Shown here one piece after another: positions 53,509 through 64,000 of a stretch of DNA of 64,000 bases (positions are counted from its first letter, which is position 1; every line of letters begins with the position of its first letter). The stretch covers positions 6,820,001 to 6,884,000 of the forward strand of contig NC_019682.1 in the NCBI RefSeq assembly GCF_000316575.1, given 5' to 3'. The notes below the pieces were generated by a model, which was not told the origin of the DNA, searched no databases, and was given only the letters and a program-made list of their open reading frames with translations. This DNA comes from Calothrix sp. PCC 7507 (GTDB lineage Bacteria > Cyanobacteriota > Cyanobacteriia > Cyanobacteriales > Nostocaceae). The position numbers were made by a program, and so were the translations under genes.

Positions 53509-54234
53509 TTAATAACAACCTTGACGCAGTAAATTCACGATTTCATGATGACAGTGTTCTGTTAGTTCAGTAACAACAGTTTTTGCTCTTTTTCCCTGAT
53601 ATTTTGCTTGATATTGAGGCTTAATCCAATAAGGATTACCAATTAATACGGCAACCCGACGATATAAAACCAAGGGATGCCAACCTGGCTGCTGAAATGC
53701 CGGTTCTGAAGGGTCAAACAAACTCAACAACCGTAGAGGGAAAGCAGGAGTATTTACTTCTTCTAAGGAGGCGATCGCCATTGGCAAAATAGCCAAATCA
53801 TTTACATCAGCTCGCAATGCCAAATGAGCAAAACCCCGCTGAAAGTTACCTAATTGAGAGGCTTGAGTAAATTTTACCATTGGCTCAGTTCCCTCTGGAA
53901 ATACCCCCACCATCTGCTTAGACTGCAACAAAATTTCTGACTGCTGGAAAAAGCTCTGCTGGCGATGTTGGCTTTCTTCTAAAGGAAAGCACCCCAATGG
54001 CCCTGTGACAATCTCTCGCATGATTGGTACTTGTCCCATGTAGTGATGACAAGCAAAGCGAATCGGACTCGATAGCGCCGCCATTAAAACCATTGCATCC
54101 ATAAAACTGCGATGGTTACTCACCACTAACACGCTCGCATCTCTGGGAATACGATCCTCATAATAGCAAAACATTTGGGTCGAGAGTGCCGCCAAGAAAG
54201 CGCGAGACATCTCTAGGGGGCTATTTAGACTCAT
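53509..54234 (-). CDS. 1-acylglycerol-3-phosphate O-acyltransferase-like (PlsC)
   Basis: 241 residues. VVSNHRSFMDAMVL holds the NHX4D catalytic motif, VPIMREIVTGPLGCFPLEE and GVFPEGTEPM the glycerol-phosphate-binding motifs. Phospholipid synthesis or a related acyl transfer. There is no clear N-terminal membrane helix. Confidence 0.85.
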   Translation of the reverse strand: MSLNSPLEMSRAFLAALSTQMFCYYEDRIPRDASVLVVSNHRSFMDAMVLMAALSSPIRFACHHYMGQVPIMREIVTGPLGCFPLEESQHRQQSFFQQSEILLQSKQMVGVFPEGTEPMVKFTQASQLGNFQRGFAHLALRADVNDLAILPMAIASLEEVNTPAFPLRLLSLFDPSEPAFQQPGWHPLVLYRRVAVLIGNPYWIKPQYQAKYQGKRAKTVVTELTEHCHHEIVNLLRQGCY

Positions 54235-54615
54235 GACTAATTAGTATATCTTTCAGAAAATATCGCAATTTATTATCTTGACTTAACTTTTACATTTCTT
54301 TATTACTGCTACTACAGTCTTAAGGTAGAAATGTCTTAATCCATAGAGGCAGCTATATGTTCTGAGTTGGAGTTTTTGTGTTTACAGTCACAATCAATGC
54401 AATAAAAGCTTTCATGAAAAATTATTAGCACCTACACTCAACCTTTCAGCACTAAATTAGCTGGACTTATACATATCATCAAACAATCGTTAACCCAATA
54501 AATTTGCTAGTATGAATGTGTTATTTGAAAAATTGGGAGTAATGTAATATAATCACTTGGCTTTGACGATATAAGTAAGATAGAAACCGTTTTAATAAGT
54601 TAATTTTTATTTTGC
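54235..54615. other. spacer upstream of metG
   Basis: AT-rich, no gene seen; should hold the metG promoter. Confidence 0.4.
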
Positions 54616-56217
54616 ATGAATCTAGTGAATAAAACAGAAAAGACATTTGCACTGACAACGCCGCTTTATTATGTAAACGATATACCCCACATAGGTAGTG
54701 CTTATACAACGATCGCCGCTGATGTCGTAGCACGGTTTCAGAGGCAGTTGGGAAACCGAGTACTACTGATTACAGGTACAGATGAGCATGGGCAAAAAAT
54801 CCAGCGGACAGCCGAGACTTTAGGAAAAGCACCGCAAGAATTTTGTGATCAAATCGTTCCTAGCTTTGTCAGCCTGTGGGAATTATTAAACATTCAATTC
54901 GATCGCTTCAGTCGGACTACGGCGCCTCGTCACGAAGCGATCGTCAAGGAATTCTTTGGGCGTGTATGGGAAGCCGGGGATATATATTTAGGACAACAAA
55001 AAGGCTGGTATTGCGTATCCTGTGAAGAATTCAAAGAAGAACGGGATCTACTAGAAGGACACCGTTGTCCAATTCACACTAACAAAGAAGTCGAGTGGCG
55101 AGACGAGCAGAACTACTTTTTTCGCTTATCTAAATATCAAACTCAACTCACAGAATTTTATCAATCTCACCCAGATTTCATTCAACCATCAAGCCGCCGT
55201 AACGAAGTCTTAAGCTTCGTGAATCAGGGGTTACAAGACTTTTCGATTTCGCGGGTAAATTTAGACTGGGGCTTTCCTGTACCAAATGATCCCAAACATA
55301 CCCTTTATGTCTGGTTTGATGCTTTGCTAGGTTATGTCACAGCATTATTGGAACCCGATGCTGAACCAACCTTAGAAAACGCTTTAGCCAAATGGTGGCC
55401 AATCAATTTACACCTAATTGGCAAGGATATCCTGCGCTTTCATGCAGTGTATTGGCCAGCAATGCTAATCTCTGCTGGCTTACCCTTGCCAGACAGAGTA
55501 TTTGGGCATGGATTTTTGACCAAAGATGGTCAGAAAATGGGTAAAAGCCTAGGGAATACCCTTGATCCCGTAGGTCTAGTCCAGCAATATGGTAGCGACG
55601 CCGTTCGTTATTACTTCCTTAAGGAAATCGAATTTGGCAAAGATGGCGATTTTAATGAAGTTAGATTCATTAATGTTCTGAATGCAGATTTGGCAAATGA
55701 TTTAGGCAACTTGCTCAATCGCACCTTGAACATGGTGAAGAAATACTGTGCCGGCAATGTGCCACCAGTCGCAAATACAGCCATGACTGCTGAAAATCCT
55801 TTAAAAGCGATGGGTTCACATCTAGGGGAACAGGTAAAACAAGCCTACGAAGCGCTAGCTTTCAATCAAGCTTGCGAGGGCGTCCTTTTGCTGGTACGGG
55901 CTAGCAATAAGTTTATTGATGAACAAGCTCCTTGGTCATTATATAAGCAGGGACAGCAGCAAGCATTAGCAGAAGTGCTATATGCAGTTCTAGAATCAGT
56001 TAGACTAGCAGCTTATCTCCTGTCTCCAGTGATTCCGAATATCAGTAACGATATTTATCAACAACTGGGTTTTGGAATCAACTTTAACGATCAAATAGAA
56101 AGTGCTATTGCTGCACCTTTTTGCACCCATGCTGAATGGGGGTTACTATCCAGTGAACAACAATTGGGTACACCCCAGCCAGTTTTTAAGCGACTAGAAC
56201 CCCTAAAAAACGATTAG
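54616..56217 (+). CDS. metG: methionyl-tRNA synthetase
   Basis: 533 residues, class Ia: YVNDIPHIGSAYTTIAADV (HIGH motif as HIGS), GTDEHGQKIQ, zinc knuckle region CVSCEEFKEERDLLEGHRCP, WFDALLGYV, HLIGKDILRFHAVYWPAML, and KMSKS motif as KMGKS (KDGQKMGKSLGNT). Lacks the C-terminal tRNA-binding EMAP-like domain, so it belongs to the short form usual in cyanobacteria. Confidence 0.97.
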   Translation: MNLVNKTEKTFALTTPLYYVNDIPHIGSAYTTIAADVVARFQRQLGNRVLLITGTDEHGQKIQRTAETLGKAPQEFCDQIVPSFVSLWELLNIQFDRFSRTTAPRHEAIVKEFFGRVWEAGDIYLGQQKGWYCVSCEEFKEERDLLEGHRCPIHTNKEVEWRDEQNYFFRLSKYQTQLTEFYQSHPDFIQPSSRRNEVLSFVNQGLQDFSISRVNLDWGFPVPNDPKHTLYVWFDALLGYVTALLEPDAEPTLENALAKWWPINLHLIGKDILRFHAVYWPAMLISAGLPLPDRVFGHGFLTKDGQKMGKSLGNTLDPVGLVQQYGSDAVRYYFLKEIEFGKDGDFNEVRFINVLNADLANDLGNLLNRTLNMVKKYCAGNVPPVANTAMTAENPLKAMGSHLGEQVKQAYEALAFNQACEGVLLLVRASNKFIDEQAPWSLYKQGQQQALAEVLYAVLESVRLAAYLLSPVIPNISNDIYQQLGFGINFNDQIESAIAAPFCTHAEWGLLSSEQQLGTPQPVFKRLEPLKND

Positions 56218-56429
56218 ACCAAGCCCCTTTGGGGTAGGACTTTTTAAATTTCATACTTTTAAGTGTGAAGATCCCCGTTTTTTATTCCTGTTCCATCTTA
56301 AAATTTTTGATTTTGCTCAACTCCTAATTTCTTGCAAAAACTTTATCAGGGCTGTTTTTATTAGCTCTGAAAGATTATCATAAGCCGTTCTATTTTTGTA
56401 TCAAATATTACAAGCATAAAATCCGAGGT

Positions 56430-57068
56430 ATGACAATGATGTTGAATAATTTGGAAAATGATTCGATATTTACACCAGAACAAGTTTTGGAAAATAGAGG
56501 TCGAGTCGCTATATTTATTGATGGCTCAAATCTGTTTTATGCCGCACTACAACTTGGAATCGAAATTGATTACACGAAGTTGCTATGTCGATTAACTGGC
56601 GGTTCTAGACTGCTACGGGCTTTTTTCTACACAGGGGTAGACCGGACTAACGAGAAGCAACAAGGGTTTCTCTTGTGGATGCGTCGTAACGGCTATCGAG
56701 TCATCGCTAAGGATTTGGTACAGCTACCAGATGGCTCAAAAAAAGCCAATCTGGATGTAGAAATAGCCGTAGATATGATGGCTTTGGTAGATTCATACGA
56801 TACAGCTGTGTTAGTCAGTGGTGATGGAGATTTAGCCTACGCCGTGAATTCAGTTAGTTATCGCGGTGTGCGGGTTGAGGTTGTGAGTTTGCGCTCCATG
56901 ACTAGTGATAGCTTAATCAATGTGAGCGATCGCTACATTGACTTAGAAGCCATCAAAGAAGACATCCAAAAAACTCCTCGTCAAAGCTATCCATATCGAC
57001 CATTATCCACTATAGGTTTCTTAGAAGACCCCAGAGATACTGACGGACAGCTAGAAATCCAAGACTAA
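56430..57068 (+). CDS. NYN domain protein (LabA-like)
   Basis: 212 residues, PIN-like NYN nuclease fold: VAIFIDGSNLFYAAL (first Asp), KANLDVEIAVDMMALV and AVLVSGDGDLAYAV (acid cluster). LabA in Synechococcus lowers circadian gene expression; others are RNases. Start ATG 56430. Confidence 0.87.
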   Translation: MTMMLNNLENDSIFTPEQVLENRGRVAIFIDGSNLFYAALQLGIEIDYTKLLCRLTGGSRLLRAFFYTGVDRTNEKQQGFLLWMRRNGYRVIAKDLVQLPDGSKKANLDVEIAVDMMALVDSYDTAVLVSGDGDLAYAVNSVSYRGVRVEVVSLRSMTSDSLINVSDRYIDLEAIKEDIQKTPRQSYPYRPLSTIGFLEDPRDTDGQLEIQD

Positions 57069-57149
57069 TGAAGCATCAACAAAACAAGAATGTTGATAGT
57101 TGACAGTTGACTGTTGACTGTTAACAGTCAACGGTTAACACGATGAAAT

Positions 57150-58310
57150 ATGCAACTTAAATGCCGGCTAGCTTACCTAGCTTTAACCTTTTTCTTGCTA
57201 ATTGGTTTGGTTGCTTGTGGGGGTAGATCCCCTAAAGCTTCTAAACCAAATGCTTCTGGTTCCCCTGAACAAGATGAGAATAGTAAGCTGACTTTTTTTG
57301 GTGTTGCTTTTGAACAGTTTGATGAAGTAGGGCGACCAGTTTGGAAAGTTAATGCAAAAGAAGCAAAATATACTAAAGAAAAACAAATTGGTCAGGCTGA
57401 AAGTCCATCTGGAGAACTCTACCAAGATGGCAAAGTAGTTTATCAAATCAAAGCCGAAAAAGCAGATGTTGAACAGGATGGGAAGCGGCTATTTCTTAAA
57501 GGTAAAATAGAGGCTACAGACCCTCGTAATGGCATTGTTTTGCGAGGTAATGAATTAGAGTGGCGTCCCAAAGAAGATTTATTAATTGTTCGCAACCAAC
57601 TCCAAGGTACTCATAAACAATTACAAGCAGTAGCGCAAGAAGCACGAGTTAAAACCCGTGAACAACGGATGGAATTTTCGGGAGGCGTAGTAGCAAACTC
57701 CGCTGATCCCCAAGTGCAAATGCGAACTGAGCATTTACTTTGGCAAATCAAAGAAGAAAAATTGATTGGCGATCGCCCTGTGCAAATTGACCACTACAAA
57801 AATAATCAAATTAGCGATCGTGGCCGAGGTAACGCTGCCGAAGTAGATTTAAAAACCAAGATTGCCACGATCAAACAAAACGCTCAAATAGAAGTACTAA
57901 ACCCACCAATACAGATAGCGAGTAACTCTATAGCTTGGAACATCAGTGCGGAAACTGTCTCGACAAATTCGCCCGTGCGCGTGGTACATAAAACCGAAAA
58001 TGTGACCGTGACTGCCAATCAAGGTGAAATGAAGATCCCACAAAAAACAGTTTATTTAAAAGGTAATGTTAATGCCATTGGACACCGTCGCCAGTCTCTG
58101 CAATCTCAAACTCTAACTTGGTTTCTCGACAATAAGTTGGTGGAAGCTCAAGGTGATGTCGTTTATAAGCAAGCCGACCCGCCATTAAATTTTACAGGTG
58201 AAACAGCCGTCGGCAATCTGCAAACCGAAAATATTGTCGTCAGAGGCGGTAGTAATAAAGGTCGGGTAATTACAGAGATTATTCCCCGGGGAAAAGTTCA
58301 GGGTCAATAG
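57150..58310 (+). CDS. lptC: LptC-like LPS export lipoprotein
   Basis: 386 residues. Signal/lipobox LALTFFLLIGLVACGG, then beta-jellyroll repeats of LptC/LptA type (FFGVAFEQFDEVGRPVWKVNAKEAKY, GRRLF-like strands, VYLKGNVNAIGHRRQSLQSQTLTW). Longer than E. coli LptC (191), since cyanobacterial forms carry LptA-like parts. Moves LPS across the periplasm. Confidence 0.87.
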   Translation: MQLKCRLAYLALTFFLLIGLVACGGRSPKASKPNASGSPEQDENSKLTFFGVAFEQFDEVGRPVWKVNAKEAKYTKEKQIGQAESPSGELYQDGKVVYQIKAEKADVEQDGKRLFLKGKIEATDPRNGIVLRGNELEWRPKEDLLIVRNQLQGTHKQLQAVAQEARVKTREQRMEFSGGVVANSADPQVQMRTEHLLWQIKEEKLIGDRPVQIDHYKNNQISDRGRGNAAEVDLKTKIATIKQNAQIEVLNPPIQIASNSIAWNISAETVSTNSPVRVVHKTENVTVTANQGEMKIPQKTVYLKGNVNAIGHRRQSLQSQTLTWFLDNKLVEAQGDVVYKQADPPLNFTGETAVGNLQTENIVVRGGSNKGRVITEIIPRGKVQGQ

Positions 58311-58365
58311 TCTTTGGGACTGGGTAATGGGGACTGGGGACTGGGAGAATAATTTTTGACTCCTA

Positions 58366-59717
<1,352 letters not shown>

Positions 59718-60683
59718 GTTTTATTCCTCTATTAGGATGTGTAACGTTGTTTCCTGTGCTAATATACGAAGCTTTGTTATGGTCATCAGCATGGAGTCAT
59801 AATAACTGGTGTTTTCACCATCTGGAAGTAGGTTGGATAACATTGTTTTAGTCGCCTACTTTACAATCAAATAATAATAAATACTTTTTGTTATTTGAGC
59901 AACATAAATATCACTCAATCTGTTTGGTAAGTATATCTTTTAATTGGGATTTTATACTAATAAAAATGTAGTGGCGTGGACAGACTAAAATGTTGCATTA
60001 ATTAAATCAAATGAACCGCCCATAACAGGACATCTCGTTCAGTTGCCATTCAGGATGATACCGATTTGAAAAAAGAATACAACAGATACAAGCGATGCTT
60101 TGGGGAGGGAAGGTTTTGCGCCAGCAAAGCCGGAGTGGGGTAATGCGGATCGTAATGCTAAGTGAGTAGAGTCAGTATCATGTCTTTTTAAGTAGTCTGA
60201 CAGAATTAATTACACAATGTCATTGCGTAGGCGAAGCCTTCCCGTTCGCGCAGCGTCTCCGCAGGAGAAGGGTATGGAGCGTAGCGGAATGTTCGCGGAG
60301 CGTTCCCGCAGGGTAGCAATCGCAGGGGTTGGGATTGCTTCTCTTCTCACTCGGGGAGACGCTGTTCGCGTTCGCTCCGCTCGCAATGACTGTAAATATT
60401 TTTGTCCGATTACTTAAGGGTTTCACGTTAAGTGGACACGTATGGGTTTCCCCGCCCTGGACGACAATCCATGTGCCGCAATCATTAATTAAATTGGTAT
60501 GACAAGCCTCAATTTGTGCTATGCATGGCTTTATAGGCTAGGCAGAAGACCTCTTCCTTTCTTCAGTCCCCAGTCCTTTTTTTATGTGTTCCAGTGTATG
60601 CGGTTTCTGATAACTACTTAGTAGTACAACAAACCTTATTCAAGGGGTAAAAATGCCAAAGTGACAAAATCTACCCCTAATGC
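59718..60683. repeat. long spacer with dispersed repeats
   Basis: 60215-60400 is a patchwork of Nostoc repeats (GTAGGCGAAGCC, CGCAGCGTCTCCGCAGGAG, GGAGCGTAGCGGAATG, GAGACGCTGTTCGCG). Open frames there on both strands are repeat artefacts. No gene found. Confidence 0.55.
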
Positions 60684-61769
60684 TTACTTCCTTTCTGGAT
60701 GACCCGTTTCTTCTGGTGAATGAGTACCCATTTGATTAATTACGGCAATCATCTGATACAAGCGACCTAAATCTCGTTGATTAAAGTACAAAATGAGACG
60801 GGGTAGCTTATATGTTTCATCTTGACCTTCTTGCGGTAATACCTGGCTTTTTTCAATCCTTCCTTTCACAAGGATATCGCTGAATTCAGCATTGAGTTGC
60901 TCTACTTCAGATACTGATAAATCTGTCGTCAGCCGGATTACCAACTGCTCCCCTACATAGCGACTAGAATGATAAACTTGGTAAAACCGGGTAATAACAT
61001 TGCAGGCCACGTTTAGGTCGTCTGTCACAGTGTAAAGACTGGGGTCTTCGGGACTAACCAGACCTTTTTGCACCAATTGCTCATCAATATATTTGCTCCA
61101 AGACCGCCAGTAATCACCACCCGGCGGATCTATTAATACTAAAGGTACAGGGCCAAATTTACCTGTCTGACTTAATGTCATACACTCAAAAGCTTCGTCT
61201 TGGGTGCCGAAACCACCAGGAAATAAAGCTACTGCATCACTTTCTTTGAGGAGAAAAAGCTTACGTGTAAAGAAATATTTGAAGTGAATCAGCTTAGAAT
61301 CACCCTCAATCACTGGGTTGGCTTGCTGTTCAAATGGCAGATGAATGTTTAAGCCAAAGGAATTTTCTCTTCCAGCGCCTTCGTGTCCCGCTTGCATGAT
61401 GCCGCCGCCACCGCCTGTCATGACCATAAATCCCAATTGAGAAACAGCGCGAGCAAACTCTACTGCCATGAGGTATTCTGGGGTCTCTGAGGCTAGACGA
61501 GCAGAGCCAAAAATAGTGACTTTACGGACGTGTCGGTAAGCATGAAAAAGCTCGAAGCCGCGTTCCATATCTGCTAAAGCAGCCGACAATATTTTCCAGT
61601 CGAGACGGTCAATGTCACTATCCGCCAGACGCAATATGGTTGTAAGTGCCTGCTTAATAAATTGCCGATGTTTTAACGTCGGTAAGCGATCAATTAATTC
61701 AGCGATATCCGCTTGGAGAGACTCTAATGTGTCAAACGACGCAGATGAGGTCATGAGAACTGTCGCCAC
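60684..61769 (-). CDS. LOG family (TIGR00730-like) protein
   Basis: 361 residues. Rossmann-like core with VTIFGSARLASETPEY, VMTGGGGGIMQAGHEGAG and the PGGFGTQDEAFE motif of LOG phosphoribohydrolases (release cytokinin-type bases or other nucleotide 5'-phosphates). N-terminal helical extension of about 100 residues. ATG 61755 or 61769. Confidence 0.88.
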   Translation of the reverse strand: MATVLMTSSASFDTLESLQADIAELIDRLPTLKHRQFIKQALTTILRLADSDIDRLDWKILSAALADMERGFELFHAYRHVRKVTIFGSARLASETPEYLMAVEFARAVSQLGFMVMTGGGGGIMQAGHEGAGRENSFGLNIHLPFEQQANPVIEGDSKLIHFKYFFTRKLFLLKESDAVALFPGGFGTQDEAFECMTLSQTGKFGPVPLVLIDPPGGDYWRSWSKYIDEQLVQKGLVSPEDPSLYTVTDDLNVACNVITRFYQVYHSSRYVGEQLVIRLTTDLSVSEVEQLNAEFSDILVKGRIEKSQVLPQEGQDETYKLPRLILYFNQRDLGRLYQMIAVINQMGTHSPEETGHPERK

Positions 61770-62441
61770 AATGGCATTATATTTTACCTAATTTTGGTGC
61801 GCTATTTATCAAAGACTGCTTTGCCTAGCCTGGGTAATGGGGATCTGTAAGCGTTGCTCTTTGGCATCAAAAAGCACCTTTGGTTAATTATCAACCAAGG
61901 CGCTGATGACGACTGACATCGCCAACATTTGCTTGTTGGAGCGAAGTCGCCAAAGTGAGTCTCTACTTAGAACAGATGTAGCTCACTACGCTCCTGGAAA
62001 AACGCGATGCTACTCCAAAAGTTATGCTTCAAACTTAACCCACTTGAGATGACTGGTGCAAACAAGTGTAGATACAAAGCTTAGAGAAGTTCGGAGTGGC
62101 AACTACCCTTTGCTTCCCTGCTGCTGAAGCAGACTTGACGCGCAGCCTGTAGGAAGAGGGGCTTGTATTAGACATTAGCTGCTTCCAATCCATTCTGACG
62201 CTGAACAGGGAGGTTTTAATCCCTTACTACCCAAAGATCAATTATTCAGTAGAAGGAGGAGTCCAGGAGCTTCCTTTTAAGGAATAACAGAATTAGTTTA
62301 GCAGCGACAATCTGAAACTGGTGTCCACCGTCAAAAGATTTGTTGAGACGCGAAATCTCGCGCCTCGCCAATTATTTGACAAATATTTACCTAAACCTAA
62401 AGCAAATGGACAATTCAAAAGGATTTACTGCCGATTAAGCT
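61770..62441 (-). other. spacer with possible minus-strand RNA
   Basis: On the minus strand a hairpin CCTTGGTTGATAATTAACCAAAGG followed by a T-rich TGCTTTTTG (about 61870-61901) looks like an intrinsic terminator, with about 400 nt of non-coding sequence upstream of it and short internal hairpins. No known family recognised. It also could just end trxA transcription. Confidence 0.35.
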
Positions 62442-62765
62442 TCAAAGATACTTTTCCAAAGTGTTAGCTAATGTAGTTTTAGGCACGGCACCGACGACCA
62501 TATCGACTTTTTGCCCACCTTTAAAAATCATTAACGTGGGAATGCTGCGGATACCGTACTGACTGGCAACATTAGGATTCTCATCAGTATTGACTTTAAC
62601 AACTTTTAATTGACCTTCATACTGAATGGAAATTTCATCTACAACCGGAGCTACCATGCGGCAGGGACCACACCAAGGCGCCCAAAAGTCAACTAAAACA
62701 GGTACTTCACTGTCGAGTACCTCTTGCTTAAACGTAGAATCCGTAACTTGTGCGGCTGCTGACAT
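62442..62765 (-). CDS. trxA: thioredoxin
   Basis: 107 residues, m-type thioredoxin with active site [10 protein letters not shown], cis-Pro in [12 protein letters not shown] and normal length. Reduces disulfides in the light-driven ferredoxin-thioredoxin system. Lies downstream of guaB-like and Yfr1. Confidence 0.97.
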   Translation of the reverse strand: MSAAAQVTDSTFKQEVLDSEVPVLVDFWAPWCGPCRMVAPVVDEISIQYEGQLKVVKVNTDENPNVASQYGIRSIPTLMIFKGGQKVDMVVGAVPKTTLANTLEKYL

Positions 62766-62890
62766 GCCTAAAAACCTTTGCCAATTATATTTCTGACTTT
62801 CGTGAAAATTCTACCATAGCAAAAACAGCTGCTTGGAAAAGCAAGGATGTACATTTGCAAAGAAGCTCTAGATTTTATTCACAAACATAA

Positions 62891-62957
62891 GGAACCGCCC
62901 GAACAGTAGTCCGGGCGGAGTGTGGTGTGAGGAGTGAACGGAAACATGCGTCTCCGC
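62891..62957 (-). ncRNA. yfr1: Yfr1 small RNA
   Basis: The minus strand has the ultraconserved single-stranded motif ACTCCTCACACCACACT (62935-62919). A 5' hairpin CGGAGAC-GCAT-GTTTCCG (62956-62939) precedes it and a terminator CCGCCCG...CGGGCGG (62918-62895) follows. A TACAAT -10 box is at 62970-62965. The position between guaB and trxA is the conserved one. Yfr1 pairs with ribosome sites of outer-membrane protein mRNAs. Confidence 0.92.
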
Positions 62958-63115
62958 TATCTCCATTGTAGGCGAGATATGCGATTTTTCCAGTAATTGT
63001 TTGAAAGTCTGGAGAATTTTTTGTCAGGATTTGAAGTTGAGCATTGGGCAATTAGTTCTTCCCTCACTCTCCCTGCCCCCTGCTCCCTGCTCCCTACCCC
63101 CAATCCCCAATCCCT
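62958..63115. repeat. spacer with CTCCCTG repeats
   Basis: CCCTGCTCCCTGCTCCCTAC tract near 63080-63100 plus the Yfr1 promoter; nothing else. Confidence 0.5.
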
Positions 63116-64000
63116 TTATTTACCCATACCTAATTGTTGAGCTTTTTGGTAAACTTTGCCTTCGGTTAAAAGGGAGGGAGCAATGACAACTTCAACTTGT
63201 TGCATTTCTTTAATGTTTTTGGCTCCTAATGTACCCATACTTGTTTTTAAAGCTCCTAAGAGGTTATGAGTCCCGTCATCTAGTCCTGCTGGACCGATGA
63301 GTATTTGCTCTAGGCTACCAGTGGTGGCAACGCGGATGCGAGTACCACGGGGTAACACAGGGCTAGGAGTTGCCATTCCCCAATGATAACCCCGTCCTGG
63401 GGCTTCAGCGGCTCTAGCGAAGGGAGAACCAATCATCACACCATCGGCACCACAAGCAATGCATTTGCAAATGTCACCGCCCGTGATTAAACCGCCATCA
63501 GCAATTACAGGAATATAGTTGCCAGTTTCCTGATAGTAATCATCTCTTGCAGCGGCACAATCGGCGATCGCTGTTGCTTGTGGTACTCCCACACCCAACA
63601 CACCACGGGAGGTACAAGCAGCACCAGGCCCAATGCCCACGAGTACCGCAGCAGCTCCAGCTTTCAATAAATTCAAAGTCACTTCATATGTCACACAATT
63701 GCCCAATACCACGGGAATTGGCATAGAGCGGCAAAATTCCGCCAAATCCAACGTGACTAAAGACTCTGGTGATAAATGTGCTGTGGAAACCACAGTGGCT
63801 TGTACAAAGAATAAATCTGCCCCAGCTTTTACCACCACCTCACCATATTTACTTGCACCAGCGGGGGTAGTACTTACCGCAGCAATTCCGCCTTGTTGTT
63901 TAATTTCCTGAATACGTTGCTCAATTAATTCTGGCTTTATGGGTTCGGCATAGAGTTCTTGCATCAGGGAAACAAATTCATCTTTTCCCACAGCGGCAAT
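63116..64000 (-). CDS. guaB: GuaB-family IMP dehydrogenase-related protein (5' truncated by window edge)
   Basis: At least 291 residues; the frame is still open at the right edge. TIM-barrel features: [36 protein letters not shown] with the catalytic Cys loop, [38 protein letters not shown] and [16 protein letters not shown]. Typical of the cyanobacterial IMPDH-related branch lacking CBS domains. First gene of the guaB-yfr1-trxA neighbourhood. Confidence 0.9.
   Translation of the reverse strand: MAAVGKDEFVSLMQELYAEPIKPELIEQRIQEIKQQGGIAAVSTTPAGASKYGEVVVKAGADLFFVQATVVSTAHLSPESLVTLDLAEFCRSMPIPVVLGNCVTYEVTLNLLKAGAAAVLVGIGPGAACTSRGVLGVGVPQATAIADCAAARDDYYQETGNYIPVIADGGLITGGDICKCIACGADGVMIGSPFARAAEAPGRGYHWGMATPSPVLPRGTRIRVATTGSLEQILIGPAGLDDGTHNLLGALKTSMGTLGAKNIKEMQQVEVVIAPSLLTEGKVYQKAQQLGMGK

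Noticed and set aside
60217-60426. Arg-rich frames on both strands
   Set aside because: Made of dispersed palindromic repeats.

Overview
The window is chromosomal DNA of a filamentous, probably heterocyst-forming cyanobacterium (Nostoc/Anabaena type). HIP1 octamers (GCGATCGC) are scattered throughout. The gene set is typical of the group: phasin, alkaline/neutral invertase, sucrose-phosphate-synthase-like enzyme, SLH porin, hormogonium-polysaccharide-type glycosyltransferases, and the Yfr1 RNA between guaB and trxA. Heptameric CCCAGTC/GACTGGG tandem repeats and short palindromic dispersed repeats fill the spaces and sometimes interrupt genes.

Layout. 1-3190: rRNA operon on the minus strand (23S 5' part, tRNA-Ala, tRNA-Ile, 16S, promoter), then nadC on plus. 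4330-10790: an accessory island described below. 11-17 kb: Uma2-type genes, an SH3 protein, argS and cobU. 18-20.7 kb: polysaccharide glycosyltransferases and an acetyltransferase. 20.9-30.3 kb: invertase, a large CNMP/AAA/ferredoxin fusion, a sucrose-phosphate-synthase-like enzyme and RqcH. 30.8-35.6 kb: porin diverging from a zinc ABC transporter, then tRNA-Phe. 36-37.6 kb: decayed toxin-antitoxin and response-regulator genes and a Cys/Met-rich copper protein. 38-43.9 kb: reverse transsulfuration pair, aminotransferase and small genes. 43.9-45.7 kb: an IS4-family element in a nest of its own terminal repeats. 45.7-64 kb: phasin, FKBP, HlyD, SDR, hydrolase, PlsC, metG, LabA-like, LptC, PBP4-type carboxypeptidase, LOG protein, trxA, Yfr1 and guaB-like.

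The most unusual content is the island. It alternates protein genes with six structured RNAs that share one frame: a 5' strand YGCCC..A, an AAGC-type inner helix followed by TACATA, and a 3' strand ACTTGCRC that closes a strong outer helix. The island also encodes a full Ro60/TROVE-vWA protein, so these are best read as bacterial Y RNAs. Each carries a different copy of a piece of the translation apparatus: a tRNA-like fold with anticodon CUA, a circularly permuted helix 69 of 23S rRNA, a permuted tRNA, a tRNA-like fold with anticodon UGA, a lone anticodon stem-loop (GCA), and a composite of the sarcin-ricin loop plus the GTPase-associated centre. tRNA mimicry by bacterial Y RNAs is known; modules copying the functional centres of 23S rRNA are, as far as I know, not described. 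The accompanying proteins are a 66-residue possible beta-grasp protein ending in Gly, an E1/ThiF-like enzyme, two unrecognised proteins and a broken SEC-C protein. My inference is a Ro60 ribonucleoprotein system that displays decoys of translation-machinery parts, perhaps against ribotoxins or to hold modification enzymes or translation factors. The sequence shows the mimicry; the function is not proven.
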